A stretch of 64,000 nt of DNA from positions 1 through 64,000 of the forward strand of contig NZ_JAFBEP010000012.1 of the NCBI RefSeq assembly GCF_016908775.1. The letters run 5' to 3'. This DNA is from Defluviitalea raffinosedens. GTDB lineage: Bacteria; Bacillota; Clostridia; Lachnospirales; Defluviitaleaceae. The first letter of the stretch is position 1. Every line of letters begins with the position of its first letter. Position numbers and translations under genes: made by a program. Shown here one piece after another: positions 7,140 through 16,091 of the stretch. The notes below the pieces were generated by a model. That model saw only the letters and a list, made by a program, of their open reading frames with translations. It had not been told where the DNA came from and did no database searches.

Positions 7140-8705
7140 ATGAAGAGAAGGTATCTTGCAAATTTTAACCTGGATAAAATAAAAAGAGAATACTGTGATG
7201 TGCTCATCATAGGTAGCGGAGTAGCCGGCCTTTATACATCCATCAATATAGATCCTAAATATCGTGTAATCGTTTTATCAAAGGATATGATTAATGAAAA
7301 TAACAGTAATTTAGCTCAAGGGGGCATAGCTGCCAGTATCAGTCCCGAAGACAGTATGCTCCTTCATTTTGAAGATACAATAAAGGCAGGCAATAACTAT
7401 AATGATAAAAAATCTGTACAAATACTGGTGGAAGAAGCTTTAGAAAATGTCAAAAAGCTTATGGATATGGGCGTCCAGTTTGATAAAGATGAAAAGGGAA
7501 ATATAAAATTAACCAGAGAAGGAGGACATTCAAAAAACAGAATTTTTCACTATCAGGACAGAACCGGGAAAGAAGTCATGAGGGGTTTGACCAAAGAAGC
7601 ATTAAAGAGAGAAAATATTATCATTAGGGGAAATCAACTTGCCATAGATCTGTTGACACTGGACTTTAAATGCTTAGGTGCTTTAGTTAAAAATGGGGCA
7701 GAAACCTATGCAATACTGTCTAAGGCCGTTGTTTTAGCTACTGGAGGGATAGGACAAGTTTATAACTATACAACGAATTCAGTGATTGCTACAGGGGATG
7801 GCATTGCTATGGCTTACAGAGCAGGAGCAGAGATCATCGATATGGAGTTTGTACAATTCCATCCAACTGTATTATACAGCCCCAATGATCATAAAAGATT
7901 TTTGATTTCAGAAGCTGTAAGGGGAGAAGGAGCTGTACTCAGAAATAATAAAAAAGAGGCATTTATGGGTAAATATCATAAACTTAAAGACTTGGCCCCC
8001 AGGGATATTGTTTCCAGAAGCATTTTTAATGAAATGATCAAAGAAAATACTCCTTATGTTTATCTGGATATAACCCATAAGGATGCAGATTTTATTAAAA
8101 ACAGATTTCCAAGTATCTACCAGGTTTGCTTGTCTAAAGGGATTGATATGACCAAAGACTATATTCCTGTCTGTCCGGCACAGCATTACCTCATGGGAGG
8201 CGTAAGAACAGATTATTTTGGAAGGACGAGTATTGAGAGACTGTATGCCTGTGGAGAGACTGCTTGTACGAAGGTTCATGGAGCCAATAGGCTGGCAAGC
8301 AATTCTCTGTTAGAAGGTCTGGTATTTGGGAAAAGAGCAGCAGAAGACATAAATCAAACCATAAATAAATTAAAAATAGAAGAGCCTTTGATTAAAAATG
8401 ACGAAGTTTATGAATCCATAGACCAAAATGAAATTCAGGAAATTAAAACGAAAGTCAGAGAAACAATGGGAAGAAATGCTTTTATTTTTAGAAGCAAAGA
8501 AGGATTATATGCAGCCTTATATATGATGAAGGAAGTATTAAACCGGTTACAAGCTTGCAGTGAAGACAGCAAGGCATTTTATGAATGTTTTAATATTGCA
8601 ACAGTTGCGTATTTGATTATTCAGGCTGCTTTAAGCAGGGAAGAAAGTATAGGCAGTCATATGATGATAAATAGGGAGGAATCTAAATGCTTAATTGGAT
8701 TTTAG
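7140..8705 (+). CDS. nadB: L-aspartate oxidase NadB
   Basis: NadB is an FAD enzyme that oxidises L-aspartate to iminoaspartate, the substrate passed to NadA. The 521 residues show the FAD dinucleotide fold near residue 22 (DVLIIGSGVAGLYTSI), NSNLAQGGIAA, the HYQDRTG substrate loop, FVQFHPTVLY, VRGEGAVLRN, CPAQHYLMGGV and GANRLASNSLLEGLVFG near residue 380. All are standard for NadB, distinguishing it from fumarate reductase mainly by context between nadA and nadC. AAGGAG lies 8-13 nt before the ATG. Its last 19 nt overlap nadC. Confidence 0.97.
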   Translation: MKRRYLANFNLDKIKREYCDVLIIGSGVAGLYTSINIDPKYRVIVLSKDMINENNSNLAQGGIAASISPEDSMLLHFEDTIKAGNNYNDKKSVQILVEEALENVKKLMDMGVQFDKDEKGNIKLTREGGHSKNRIFHYQDRTGKEVMRGLTKEALKRENIIIRGNQLAIDLLTLDFKCLGALVKNGAETYAILSKAVVLATGGIGQVYNYTTNSVIATGDGIAMAYRAGAEIIDMEFVQFHPTVLYSPNDHKRFLISEAVRGEGAVLRNNKKEAFMGKYHKLKDLAPRDIVSRSIFNEMIKENTPYVYLDITHKDADFIKNRFPSIYQVCLSKGIDMTKDYIPVCPAQHYLMGGVRTDYFGRTSIERLYACGETACTKVHGANRLASNSLLEGLVFGKRAAEDINQTINKLKIEEPLIKNDEVYESIDQNEIQEIKTKVRETMGRNAFIFRSKEGLYAALYMMKEVLNRLQACSEDSKAFYECFNIATVAYLIIQAALSREESIGSHMMINREESKCLIGF

Positions 8706-9523
8706 TGGATGAAATCATAAAGAATGGATTAAAGGAGGACATTAATAACATTGATATAACGACAGACACTTTAATAGATGATGAAAGTAAGTCAGCAGCA
8801 CAGCTGCTAGCTAAAGAAGAAGGGGTTATAGCAGGACTTAATGTCTTTGAAAGAGTATTTAAGATATTAGATCAAGATGTAGTGGTTAAATTTAATGTTA
8901 AAGATGGAGATAAAGTTGACAAAGGTACTGTGATTGCCCGAATAGAGGGAAGCACTAAAGCCATTCTTAAAGGGGAAAGACTTGCCCTTAATCTGCTTCA
9001 AAGAATGTCAGGCATAGCTACTGTATCCAGGAAATACAGCGATATTGTTAAAAATTTTCCTGTAAGAATAGTGGATACCAGGAAAACGACTCCTGGACTT
9101 AGAATTCTTGAAAAATACGCTGTGAGAGTTGGAGGGGCTTATAATCATAGATTCAATCTGTCAGAATCGGTTTTGATTAAGGATAACCATATTGTTGCAG
9201 CAGGTGGAATTAAAGAAGCGATCCATAATGTTAAGGGGAAAATATCTCATACGATTAAAGTTGAAATTGAAGTTGAAACCATAGAAGGACTTAAAGAAGC
9301 CATTGAAGCTGGAGCAGATATGGTTTTACTTGACAATATGAGCCTTGAAGAGATGAAGAAGGCAGTTGAAATAGGCAAAGGAAAAGTTATTCTGGAAGCA
9401 TCCGGAGGAATTACCCTCGATGATTTGGTTGATGTTGCCAAGACCGGTGTTGATATTATATCCGTTGGGGCATTAACCCATTCTGTAAAGGCTATGGATA
9501 TAAGCTTAAAATTTATAAGTTAA
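8687..9523 (+). CDS. nadC: Quinolinate phosphoribosyltransferase NadC
   Basis: NadC decarboxylates quinolinate and joins it to PRPP, giving nicotinate mononucleotide. The 278 residues match the family length and show GERLALNLLQRMSGIAT, VDTRKTTPGLR, KYAVRVGGAYNHR, IKDNH and the C-terminal LEASGGI and GALTHS segments that bind phosphate. The start lies inside the end of nadB with a strong AGGGAGGA site before it, so translation is coupled. It closes the NAD operon and is followed by a terminator. Confidence 0.97.
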   Translation: MLNWILVDEIIKNGLKEDINNIDITTDTLIDDESKSAAQLLAKEEGVIAGLNVFERVFKILDQDVVVKFNVKDGDKVDKGTVIARIEGSTKAILKGERLALNLLQRMSGIATVSRKYSDIVKNFPVRIVDTRKTTPGLRILEKYAVRVGGAYNHRFNLSESVLIKDNHIVAAGGIKEAIHNVKGKISHTIKVEIEVETIEGLKEAIEAGADMVLLDNMSLEEMKKAVEIGKGKVILEASGGITLDDLVDVAKTGVDIISVGALTHSVKAMDISLKFIS

Positions 9524-9551
9524 TGATATTATTTTTTCCATATGTGAATCC

Positions 9552-9597
9552 AAACATCTCCTGTTGATATCAGTATATAACAGGAGATGTTTATTTC
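9552..9597 (+). terminator. nad operon terminator (AACAGGAGG family)
   Basis: AAACATCTCCTGTT and AACAGGAGATGTTT form a perfect 14-bp stem around a 13-nt loop, followed by ATTTCTTTT. The AACAGGAG core is shared with seven other hairpins in the window. Confidence 0.9.
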
Positions 9598-9662
9598 TTT
9601 TATAGAATTAAATAAATAAGAATAAGTATTGTTTGTATAATTATGAATATTTTATTTTTTTA

Positions 9663-9691
9663 TTGTATATATGTTGGAAAAATGATATAAT
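9663..9691 (+). promoter_or_regulatory. Promoter for the small membrane protein gene
   Basis: TTGTAT (9663-9668), a 17-nt spacer and TATAAT (9686-9691). Transcription would start near 9698, leaving a leader of about 175 nt that contains a terminator-like hairpin at 9767-9798. Confidence 0.6.
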
Positions 9692-9766
9692 CAGGAAGAG
9701 AGATGGAAGGTCATTTGTAATAAGTCCTTTAATTTTTCTAATATTTTAATACTTTTTATGGAATGT

Positions 9767-9798
9767 CTTTACTAAAACAAGTAAAGGTTCTTTTTCTA
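9767..9798 (+). terminator. Terminator-like hairpin in a leader
   Basis: CTTTAC and GTAAAG pair around an 8-nt A-rich loop and are followed by GTTCTTTTTCT. It stands about 75 nt before the chosen start of the small membrane protein gene and within the leader made from the promoter at 9663, so it could act as an attenuator. Confidence 0.5.
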
Positions 9799-9874
9799 CA
9801 AAGATATGCAAGAGATATTAAAAGTGAGTAGAAAATTAATTCAAAAAATATTAAGTTGTTTAGGGAGCAGACAT

Positions 9875-10099
9875 ATGGAAAAGAAAGAAAAAATTTTTGC
9901 TTTTACAGAAATAATGCTTGTAGTCATATGGATATTATGGGCGGCAGACCTTGATTGGACAAAGAAGTCAATTCTTGATTATTTAATTATAGCATTAATT
10001 CCAGTTAATATAATTTTGTGGATTATCAAGGCTGTATTGATTATTAAGAGAAATAGACTTATAGAAGAAAGGGATAAAAGCCTAAAAAGTATGGGATGA
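9875..10099 (+). CDS. Small two-helix membrane protein, unknown function
   Basis: A 74-residue protein (MEKKEKIFAFTEIMLVVIWI at its start) with two predicted membrane helices, around residues 8-26 and 34-56, and a charged C-terminal tail rich in Lys, Arg and Glu. The open frame extends up to an ATG at 9806, but no ribosome site precedes that codon, while TTAGGGAG lies about 10 nt before 9875. It has its own promoter and a terminator 40 nt downstream, so it is a single-gene unit. No family is recognised. Confidence 0.55.
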   Translation: MEKKEKIFAFTEIMLVVIWILWAADLDWTKKSILDYLIIALIPVNIILWIIKAVLIIKRNRLIEERDKSLKSMG

Positions 10100-10138
10100 A
10101 TAAATGGTATTTATTAGTCTGTATTTCGGTAGAGTTAG

Positions 10139-10174
10139 CTCTTGTTGATGTTAGTTTACAACAGGAGTTTTTTT
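10139..10174 (+). terminator. Terminator (AACAGGAGG family)
   Basis: CTCTTGTTG and CAACAGGAG pair over 9 bp (one G-T) around an 11-nt loop, followed by seven T. It ends the small membrane protein gene. Confidence 0.85.
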
Positions 10175-10452
10175 ATGTGAAGAAAGGTGTAAGTGTTTAG
10201 TGAATACTTACAACATTTATACTTTTTCCATGATGCAAAGCGATTTTGGAAAATCATCAGACCAGTACGGAAAAACTGTAGATAAAATAGAAACATAAGG
10301 TAAAAAAGGAATGAGTAAAGCTTGATTAGAAAAGACTTATTTTTCTTATAGACTTAGTAAGGAAGTTTATAGTAAAATATTAAAAAAGATTTCAGGTATG
10401 AGATAAAGTTCGAAAACCAATAAAAAAGTTGTGAAAAATATGGGGGGATCAC
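10175..10452 (+). other. Non-coding interval upstream of the PsiE-like gene
   Basis: No convincing open frame is seen. A 9-bp hairpin GTAAGTGTT/AATACTTAC lies near 10190-10212. The rest is AT-rich and probably holds the promoter and leader of the gene at 10453, but no clear -35/-10 pair could be chosen. Confidence 0.4.
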
Positions 10453-11082
10453 GTGCTCAAGCAAAGGCTAAGAGGCAAAGTGTCTATTATTTCTAGTTAT
10501 GTTGAAATCTACATAAGTCTAATTATTTTAGTCGGGATTGTCATTTTATCAATAGGGTTAGTACAAGATTTGTTTCAAATGGTTCAATCATTTTGCAATG
10601 GGGCTACACTATTAAGTACGGAAGATTTTTTGAATCATGCACTCCAGTTGATTATTGGGGTTGAATTTATCAAGATGTTGGCAAAGCATACGCCAGGAAG
10701 TGCTGTTGATGTATTATTATTTGCTGTTGCCAGAAAGTTAGTAACGAACCATGGATCTATGTTGGATGTGCTTATTGGTGTTTTGGCAATAGCCATATTA
10801 TTTGCTGTTCGAAAGTATCTTAGTTCTTATACTTATAAAAGCAGCAAAGGGATACTGGTAAATGGTGGAGTTTCTGTAATGGATATCAATAGTAAGATGG
10901 GCTTAAATATTCCAACTGATTTAGGACATACCGTTGCAGGTATTGTTGCAAATTATGCAGAACAGCATGAGGAAAGAGTTAAGCCTGGTTATGAAGTAGA
11001 ATTATCGAATCTAAAGTTAGTAGTCTATTCTATGGATGAAGATTTAATTAAGCAGGTAGAGATTATAAAAATGAATAACTAA
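10453..11082 (+). CDS. PsiE-family membrane protein
   Basis: The 209-residue protein starts with GTG after GGGGGGATC. Hydrophobic segments lie near residues 20-42, 63-85 and 100-120, and the stretch EFIKMLAKHTPGSAVDVLLFAVARKLV matches the phosphate-starvation-inducible E (PsiE) domain in spacing and the basic RK after the membrane helix. The last 80 residues form a soluble domain with the pattern of the transporter-associated (TrkA-C-like) fold. The role of PsiE proteins is not known. It is a single-gene unit. Confidence 0.7.
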   Translation: MLKQRLRGKVSIISSYVEIYISLIILVGIVILSIGLVQDLFQMVQSFCNGATLLSTEDFLNHALQLIIGVEFIKMLAKHTPGSAVDVLLFAVARKLVTNHGSMLDVLIGVLAIAILFAVRKYLSSYTYKSSKGILVNGGVSVMDINSKMGLNIPTDLGHTVAGIVANYAEQHEERVKPGYEVELSNLKLVVYSMDEDLIKQVEIIKMNN

Positions 11083-11147
11083 GTTTAGGTGTAAGTTGAT
11101 TAAATAATGATACCTATTTTCATAAATTTCATATTGTTACGTAGGCG

Positions 11148-11186
11148 CCTTCTGTTTGCATGGCTTGCAACAGGAGGTATTTTTTT
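11148..11186 (+). terminator. Terminator (AACAGGAGG family)
   Basis: CCTTCTGTTTGCA and TGCAACAGGAGG pair with one bulged T around TGGCT, followed by ATTTTTTT. It ends the PsiE-like gene. Confidence 0.85.
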
Positions 11187-11443
11187 GGAACAAGTATAGA
11201 ATGGTGTCAAATGGAGAAACTTATCATGTTCTTTAAGAAAGAGTAAATAAATGTGAAGACAGTGATATTTATAAAATATTTTACTGAGATGAGAATAAAT
11301 GTAACAAAAATCAAAAAATAAAAAATTTTATTGAGAATCGGGAATGGATTAAGTATAATAGATTTAAGTATTTTCAATATAAATATTGAGAGTACTCAAG
11401 CTAAGTCAGAAAATTATTATCATTTTATAAAAAACATAGGAGG
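11187..11443 (+). promoter_or_regulatory. Leader of the ferritin gene with a possible Fur/PerR-type site
   Basis: This 257-nt AT-rich stretch has no credible open frame. TTATTATCATTTTATAA at 11414-11430 resembles the A/T palindromes bound by PerR and Fur (PerR box TTATAATNATTATAA) and lies just before the ribosome site. Iron or peroxide control of the ferritin gene is plausible, but the match is imperfect. Confidence 0.35.
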
Positions 11444-11452
11444 ATGGATAAG

Positions 11453-11968
11453 ATGTTAAATCCCGAGATAGTTAAACTTTTAAATGAACAAATCAATAAA
11501 GAGTTTTTTTCTGCTTATCTGTATATGGATATGGCAAATTATTATGCGGATCAAGGTTTGAATGGTTTTGAAAACTGGTTTTTTGTTCAAACACAGGAAG
11601 AAAGAGATCACGCATTATTGTTTAGACAATATCTTTTAAATAATGGTGAAAAAGTTGTTTTAACAGAAATCGCTGCTCCAAATGAAAAGTATGAGAACTT
11701 TAGAGAGCCTTTGGCAAAAGCTTTGGAACATGAGCAGTATGTAACCGCTTCCATTAATAAAATATATGAAGCTGCTTTTAAAATCAATGATTTCAGAACA
11801 ATGCAGTTCCTTGACTGGTTTATTAAGGAGCAAGGGGAAGAAGAAAAAAATGCGGATGATAATATCAAAAAGTACGATCTTTTTGCCGGAGACCCAAAAG
11901 GCTTATATATGCTGGACAATGAATTGAAAGCCAGAGTATATACGGCGCCTTCTTTAGTATTGGATTAA
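11453..11968 (+). CDS. ftnA: Bacterial non-haem ferritin
   Basis: Ferritin stores iron as an oxidised mineral inside a 24-subunit shell. The 171-residue protein shows the four-helix bundle with ferroxidase ligands: Glu in NEQINKEFFSAYLYMDMANY, ExxH in TQEERDHALLF, and Glu in the later helix near FIKEQGEEEKNADD. AGGAGG at 11438-11443 abuts an ATG at 11444, so the ATG at 11453, 9 nt away, is chosen. The last residues TAPSLVLD are a short tail. It is a single-gene unit; a Fur/PerR-like box precedes it. Confidence 0.95.
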   Translation: MLNPEIVKLLNEQINKEFFSAYLYMDMANYYADQGLNGFENWFFVQTQEERDHALLFRQYLLNNGEKVVLTEIAAPNEKYENFREPLAKALEHEQYVTASINKIYEAAFKINDFRTMQFLDWFIKEQGEEEKNADDNIKKYDLFAGDPKGLYMLDNELKARVYTAPSLVLD

Positions 11969-11992
11969 TTTCACATTTCTTAAGTTATATTG

Positions 11993-12034
11993 CACCTTCT
12001 GTTGATTCTAAATTACAGCAGGAGGTGTTTTTTT
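11993..12034 (+). terminator. Ferritin terminator (AACAGGAGG family)
   Basis: CACCTTCTGTTG pairs with CAGCAGGAGGTG using G-T wobbles, followed by TTTTTTTATTTT. This copy differs from the common stem at CAGCAGG for AACAGG. Confidence 0.85.
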
Positions 12035-12130
12035 ATTTTCTTGAATTTTTGCAATCATGAACTTATAATAAATACTAACATGTAGAAATTCCTGAAATTA
12101 TATAAATTTATATGCCAGATTGCAGGTGAT

Positions 12131-13531
12131 ATGATGTTAACATATGATTTTGAAAATGTGAAAGAACCGCTCTATGAATATATTTATAAATGTATAAAAT
12201 CTGACATCGTATCTGGAAACCTGAAACCAGGAGAAAAGCTTCCCTCCAAAAGGACTTTTGCCCATAACAATGGGATTAGTACCATTACCATTCAAAATGC
12301 ATATGATCAGTTAATCAGTGAAGGATATGTATACAGCTTACCGAAGAAAGGATATTTTGTAGCAGATATTGATGTCAGGACAAGCACACCCAAAGAAGCA
12401 AAGATTACATTGGATATTAAATTACCAGAAGAAAAGGCAGTATATGATATTGATTTGTCCAATAATGAAATTAATCCTGATAACTTTCCTTTTTCCATTT
12501 GGGCAAAACTATCCAGAGAAATCATATCCAATAAGAAAAAAGAATTGATGGAAGCATCTCCTACCGGAGGGAAATATGAAGTCAGGGCTGCGATCGCAGA
12601 ACATTTGAAATCATTCAGAGGAATGCTAGTAGATCCGAACCAAATCGTAATAGGTGCTGGAACGGAATATTTATATGGGTTAATAATACAACTTCTGGGA
12701 AAAGATAAAAGTTATTGTATAGAAAATCCAGGCTATAAAAAGCTTCTTCAAATATATAAGCAGTACAATATCGAATGTAAATTTGCAGATATGGATGATA
12801 TGGGTATTACTGTTGATGGACTAAAAAAATCAGGGGCAGAAGTGGTGCATATTAGCCCTAATCATCATTTTCCTACAGGAATTACGATGCCAGCAAGCAG
12901 AAGATATGAAGTACTGGCCTGGGCCAATGAAAAAGATGACCGATACATCATTGAAGACGATTATGACAGCGAATTTAGGTATAATGGAAAGCCAATCCCA
13001 ACACTTTTTAGCATAGATGCCTGTGAAAAAGTAATTTATATGAATACATTTTCTAAGTCTCTCACGTCAACCATGCGTATCAGTTATATGGTATTGCCTG
13101 TGCATCTTGCTAATAGATTTTATGAACAGTTATCCTTTTATTCCTGTACAGTTTCTAATTTCGAGCAATATACATTGGCAGCATTGATCAACAAGGGTTA
13201 TTTTGAAAAACATATCAACAGAATGAGGCTTCATTACACAAGGCAAAGAAAGTTGATCATAGACACGATAATGAAAAGCAAACTCGGGAAGAAGTGTGAA
13301 ATCATAGAAAATGATTCTGGATTACATTTTTTGATTAAGCTCTATACCCATTTATCCGATCAGGAGGTTACAAACAGATTAAAGAAAAAAGGTATTCAAA
13401 TGAAAGCTTTATCTGAATATTATCTGGAACCAGAGAAAAGCAAGCCCCATTATTTCATTATCAATTATTCTAATATTGATATAAGTAAAATCTCTGAGGC
13501 TTGTGAGACAATTTATTCTATTTTAGAATGA
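12131..13531 (+). CDS. MocR-type transcriptional regulator (GntR plus aminotransferase fold)
   Basis: The 466-residue protein has an N-terminal GntR winged helix (residues 10-80: PLYEYIYKCIKSDIVSGNLK, PGEKLPSKRTFA, TITIQNAYDQLISEGYVY) joined to a class I aminotransferase-like domain. The latter carries ISPNHHFPTG, the EDDYDSEFRY signature and the PLP-lysine segment NTFSKSLTSTMRISYMVLP. Such PLP-binding regulators often control vitamin B6 or amino-acid genes. No pyridoxal gene is next to it here, so the target is unknown. GCAGGTGAT precedes tandem ATG codons at 12131 and 12134; either could be the start. Confidence 0.93.
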   Translation: MMLTYDFENVKEPLYEYIYKCIKSDIVSGNLKPGEKLPSKRTFAHNNGISTITIQNAYDQLISEGYVYSLPKKGYFVADIDVRTSTPKEAKITLDIKLPEEKAVYDIDLSNNEINPDNFPFSIWAKLSREIISNKKKELMEASPTGGKYEVRAAIAEHLKSFRGMLVDPNQIVIGAGTEYLYGLIIQLLGKDKSYCIENPGYKKLLQIYKQYNIECKFADMDDMGITVDGLKKSGAEVVHISPNHHFPTGITMPASRRYEVLAWANEKDDRYIIEDDYDSEFRYNGKPIPTLFSIDACEKVIYMNTFSKSLTSTMRISYMVLPVHLANRFYEQLSFYSCTVSNFEQYTLAALINKGYFEKHINRMRLHYTRQRKLIIDTIMKSKLGKKCEIIENDSGLHFLIKLYTHLSDQEVTNRLKKKGIQMKALSEYYLEPEKSKPHYFIINYSNIDISKISEACETIYSILE

Positions 13532-13581
13532 TGGATAAAGATTTACAGACATTTATAATCAAGTGAATTTATTTAGTTGAT

Positions 13582-13628
13582 AAAACCCTTGATATGTTTT
13601 GACAAAACATATCGGGGGTTTGTTTTTG
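13582..13628 (+). terminator. Terminator after the MocR gene
   Basis: AAACCCTTGATATGTTTT and AAAACATATCGGGGGTTT form an 18-bp stem (with wobble/mismatch near GATA) around GAC, followed by GTTTTTG. Confidence 0.85.
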
Positions 13629-13734
13629 TGGTAGAAATTTATTGGTTTGAAATTAAAACTTTTTAGCGTACATAGACGTCTTAAAAGTGTAAAACAATTA
13701 GATATGTATCTAAAACAAAAGAGGAGGAGGGAAC

Positions 13735-14238
13735 TTGGCACTATTTAAGAAAGAACGGTTAGAAGATCAAATTGCCGAATGTGCTGAACAGTATAAGGAA
13801 AATTACTACCGATTGGCATACAGTTATGTGAAAAATGTGGATGATGCTTTAGATATTGTACAGGAATCTGTATATAAGGCAATTTACTCAGGTAAGTCAT
13901 TAAAAAACCAAGATTACATAAAAACCTGGATTTATAAGATTGTAGTGAATACATCTCTGGATTTTCTGCGCAAGCAAAAGAAAAATATTGTAGTTGATGA
14001 AGAGCTTTTAGAAAGTTTTGATTTTGGTGCAATAGACGATTATGAGGATTTTGATTTGCAAAAAGCCTTGGATAACTTGCCCTTTAAATACCGTACAGTA
14101 GTTACATTAAGGTATTTTGAAGATATGAAAATCAATGAGATAGCAGAAATTCTCAATGAGAATACCAATACAGTAAAGACCAGGCTCTATAAGTCTCTTG
14201 AAATGCTGCGTATAAAGATAAGTGATGAGGAGGTTTAG
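13735..14238 (+). CDS. sigV: ECF sigma factor, SigV-like
   Basis: The 167-residue protein starts with TTG after GAGGAGGAGGGAA. Region 2 (residues 20-90) contains YRLAYSYVKNVDDALDIVQE and YIKTWIYKIVVNTSLDFLRK; region 4 (105-160) contains LPFKYRTVVTLRYFEDMKIN and EIAEILNENTNTVKTRLYK. This is a standard two-domain ECF sigma factor. The next gene encodes an RsiV-type anti-sigma factor one base after its stop, which matches the sigV-rsiV arrangement of Bacillus, where SigV answers lysozyme. The usual target oatA is not in the window. Confidence 0.9.
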   Translation: MALFKKERLEDQIAECAEQYKENYYRLAYSYVKNVDDALDIVQESVYKAIYSGKSLKNQDYIKTWIYKIVVNTSLDFLRKQKKNIVVDEELLESFDFGAIDDYEDFDLQKALDNLPFKYRTVVTLRYFEDMKINEIAEILNENTNTVKTRLYKSLEMLRIKISDEEV

Positions 14239-14239
14239 T

Positions 14240-15142
14240 ATGGAAGATAAAAATCTGCAACTTCTTAAAGAAAGGTATTTGAAAACACCTATTCCTGAAG
14301 AATTAGATTCTATGGTAAATAAAGCATTGGAAGAGGGGAGAAGATACACAATGAAAAGAAGAAATATATTTAAAAGAACGGGGGTAGTAGCAGCATCCAT
14401 TGCTATTTTTGCTGCTGTACTTACGGTGGGGATTAATAGCAGCCCTACTTTTGCTTCTACCCTGATAAAGGTTCCGTTTGTAGGAAATATAGTGAAAGTC
14501 CTGAACTTTAGAGAGTATATTGTCAATGAAGATGGGTTCAATGCAGATATAAAAGTGCCTGCTGTTGAAGGTTTAGAAAATACGGAATTAGAAAGCAGCC
14601 TAAATGAAAAGTATCTTGCTGAAAACAAAAAGCTGTATGAAGAGTTTATGGCGGAAATGGAAAAAATGAAACAAGAGGGTGTCGGTCATCTCGGTGTAGA
14701 CAGTGGATATGTTGTGAAGACCGATACAGACAGGATCCTATCTATAGGCCGTTATGTTGTCAATACGGCAGGTTCTTCTTCAACCATTTTTAAATACGAT
14801 ACTATCGATAAACAAGAAGGAATACTAATTACCTTACCAAGTTTGTTTAAAGGCTCTAGTTATGTAGAAATTATCAGTGAAAACATAAAGCAACAAATGC
14901 TGGAGCAGATGAAAGCAGACGAAAGTATAATTTACTGGGTGGATATGGAGGGAGAAGAAGATACAGCCAAAGCTTTTGAAAAAATATCACCTGCTCAGAA
15001 TTTCTATATTAACGAAGAAGGAAAATTAGTCATTTCATTTGATGAATATGAAGTAGCACCGGGATATATGGGCGTTCAGGAGTTCATTATTCCAACTGAA
15101 GTAATATCTGATATTCTGGTGAGTAATACGTATATAAAGTGA
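14240..15142 (+). CDS. rsiV: RsiV-family anti-sigma factor
   Basis: The 300-residue protein is a single-pass membrane protein. Residues 1-35 form a cytoplasmic segment that would bind the sigma factor, the membrane helix is near 44-66 (GVVAASIAIFAAVLTVGI), and the outer part has the RsiV/DUF3298 domain, with LNEKYLAENKKLYEEFMAEM, GHLGVDSGYVVKTDTD, a TFKYDTID-like stretch and EVAPGYMGVQEFIIPTEV. In B. subtilis RsiV binds lysozyme, which triggers its cleavage and SigV release; the same is likely here. GAGGAGGT (14227-14234) inside the sigV end points to the ATG at 14240 rather than the upstream in-frame ATG at 14222. Confidence 0.92.
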   Translation: MEDKNLQLLKERYLKTPIPEELDSMVNKALEEGRRYTMKRRNIFKRTGVVAASIAIFAAVLTVGINSSPTFASTLIKVPFVGNIVKVLNFREYIVNEDGFNADIKVPAVEGLENTELESSLNEKYLAENKKLYEEFMAEMEKMKQEGVGHLGVDSGYVVKTDTDRILSIGRYVVNTAGSSSTIFKYDTIDKQEGILITLPSLFKGSSYVEIISENIKQQMLEQMKADESIIYWVDMEGEEDTAKAFEKISPAQNFYINEEGKLVISFDEYEVAPGYMGVQEFIIPTEVISDILVSNTYIK

Positions 15143-15269
15143 GATTAAGGGTAATTATTAAAAAATAACAGAAATGGTATTGAAGAATTTTAATAAAACG
15201 ATATTATTAATGATATGGAAAAGAATTTCTATTTTTGATAAGAGGTAGATTGAACAGAAAGGAATATGA

Positions 15270-16049
15270 GTGGTTATGCCAAAGATGCCAGTTATTTTTG
15301 TAGGACATGGGTCGCCTATGAATGCCATTGAAGATAATGAATATTCAAGAACCTGGAAAAGTATTGCAGAAAGGATACCAAAGCCAGAAGCAATCCTGTC
15401 CATATCCGCCCATTGGTTTACAAAAGGCACCAAGATTATGAATGAGAAATCTCCAAAAACGATCTATGATATGTATGGTTTTCCTGAAGAATTGTATGAA
15501 GTGAAATACAATCCACCAGGTTCTCCTAAATTAGCCAAGTTCGTGAAAGAACTTATTTCAAAGGAAGCGGAATATGACAACTCCTGGGGAATCGACCATG
15601 GAACCTGGTCCGTATTGGTTCATATGTATCCGGACAGAGACATCCCTGTAATCCAAATGAGTGTGGACGCTTATGCGCCTCCTGAGGTTCATTATCAAAT
15701 AGGGCAAGAATTAAGGATTTTAAGAGAACAAGGGGTTTTAATTTTCGGTACAGGGAATATCGTTCACAATTTAAGACTGGTGGATTGGCATATGGGAAGC
15801 AAGGGTTTTGACTGGGCCTATGAGTTTGATGAGTATATATATGAAAATATCATAAATAAAAATCATGATAACATTATTAAATTCAAAGAAATGTACCCTG
15901 CCGCAAAACATGCCGTACCCACTCCGGATCATTTCTATCCTTTACTCTATGCTCTCGGAGCTTCCGAGGAAGAAGACAAGATTACAGTTTTTAATCAATC
16001 CTGCGAACTCGGTTCTTTAACCATGACAAGTTATCTTTGGGAATCATAA
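15270..16049 (+). CDS. ygiD: Extradiol ring-cleavage dioxygenase, YgiD/4,5-DOPA type
   Basis: The 259-residue protein belongs to the class III extradiol dioxygenase (LigB) superfamily, YgiD/DODA branch. Metal-ligand regions are visible: FVGHGSPMNA near residue 12, LSISAHWFT near 50, the IFGTGNIVHNLRLVDW segment near 165 and PTPDHFYPLLYALG near 215. Members open catechol rings such as DOPA in vitro; their natural substrate in Firmicutes is not known. AGAAAGGA fits a GTG start at 15270 by spacing, with ATG at 15276 as an alternative. It is a single-gene unit ended by the hairpin at 16055. Confidence 0.88.
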   Translation: MVMPKMPVIFVGHGSPMNAIEDNEYSRTWKSIAERIPKPEAILSISAHWFTKGTKIMNEKSPKTIYDMYGFPEELYEVKYNPPGSPKLAKFVKELISKEAEYDNSWGIDHGTWSVLVHMYPDRDIPVIQMSVDAYAPPEVHYQIGQELRILREQGVLIFGTGNIVHNLRLVDWHMGSKGFDWAYEFDEYIYENIINKNHDNIIKFKEMYPAAKHAVPTPDHFYPLLYALGASEEEDKITVFNQSCELGSLTMTSYLWES

Positions 16050-16054
16050 AATAT

Positions 16055-16091
16055 CACCTCCTGTTGATGATTTATAACAGGAGGTGTTTTT
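16055..16091 (+). terminator. Terminator (AACAGGAGG family)
   Basis: CACCTCCTGTT and AACAGGAGGTG form a perfect 11-bp stem around a 10-nt loop, followed by five T. Confidence 0.9.

Noticed and set aside
7908-8279. Minus-strand frame of 123 codons inside nadB
   Set aside because: Antisense to a fully conserved part of nadB.
14107-14628. Minus-strand frame of 173 codons opposite sigV and rsiV
   Set aside because: It is antisense to two recognised genes and has no family likeness.
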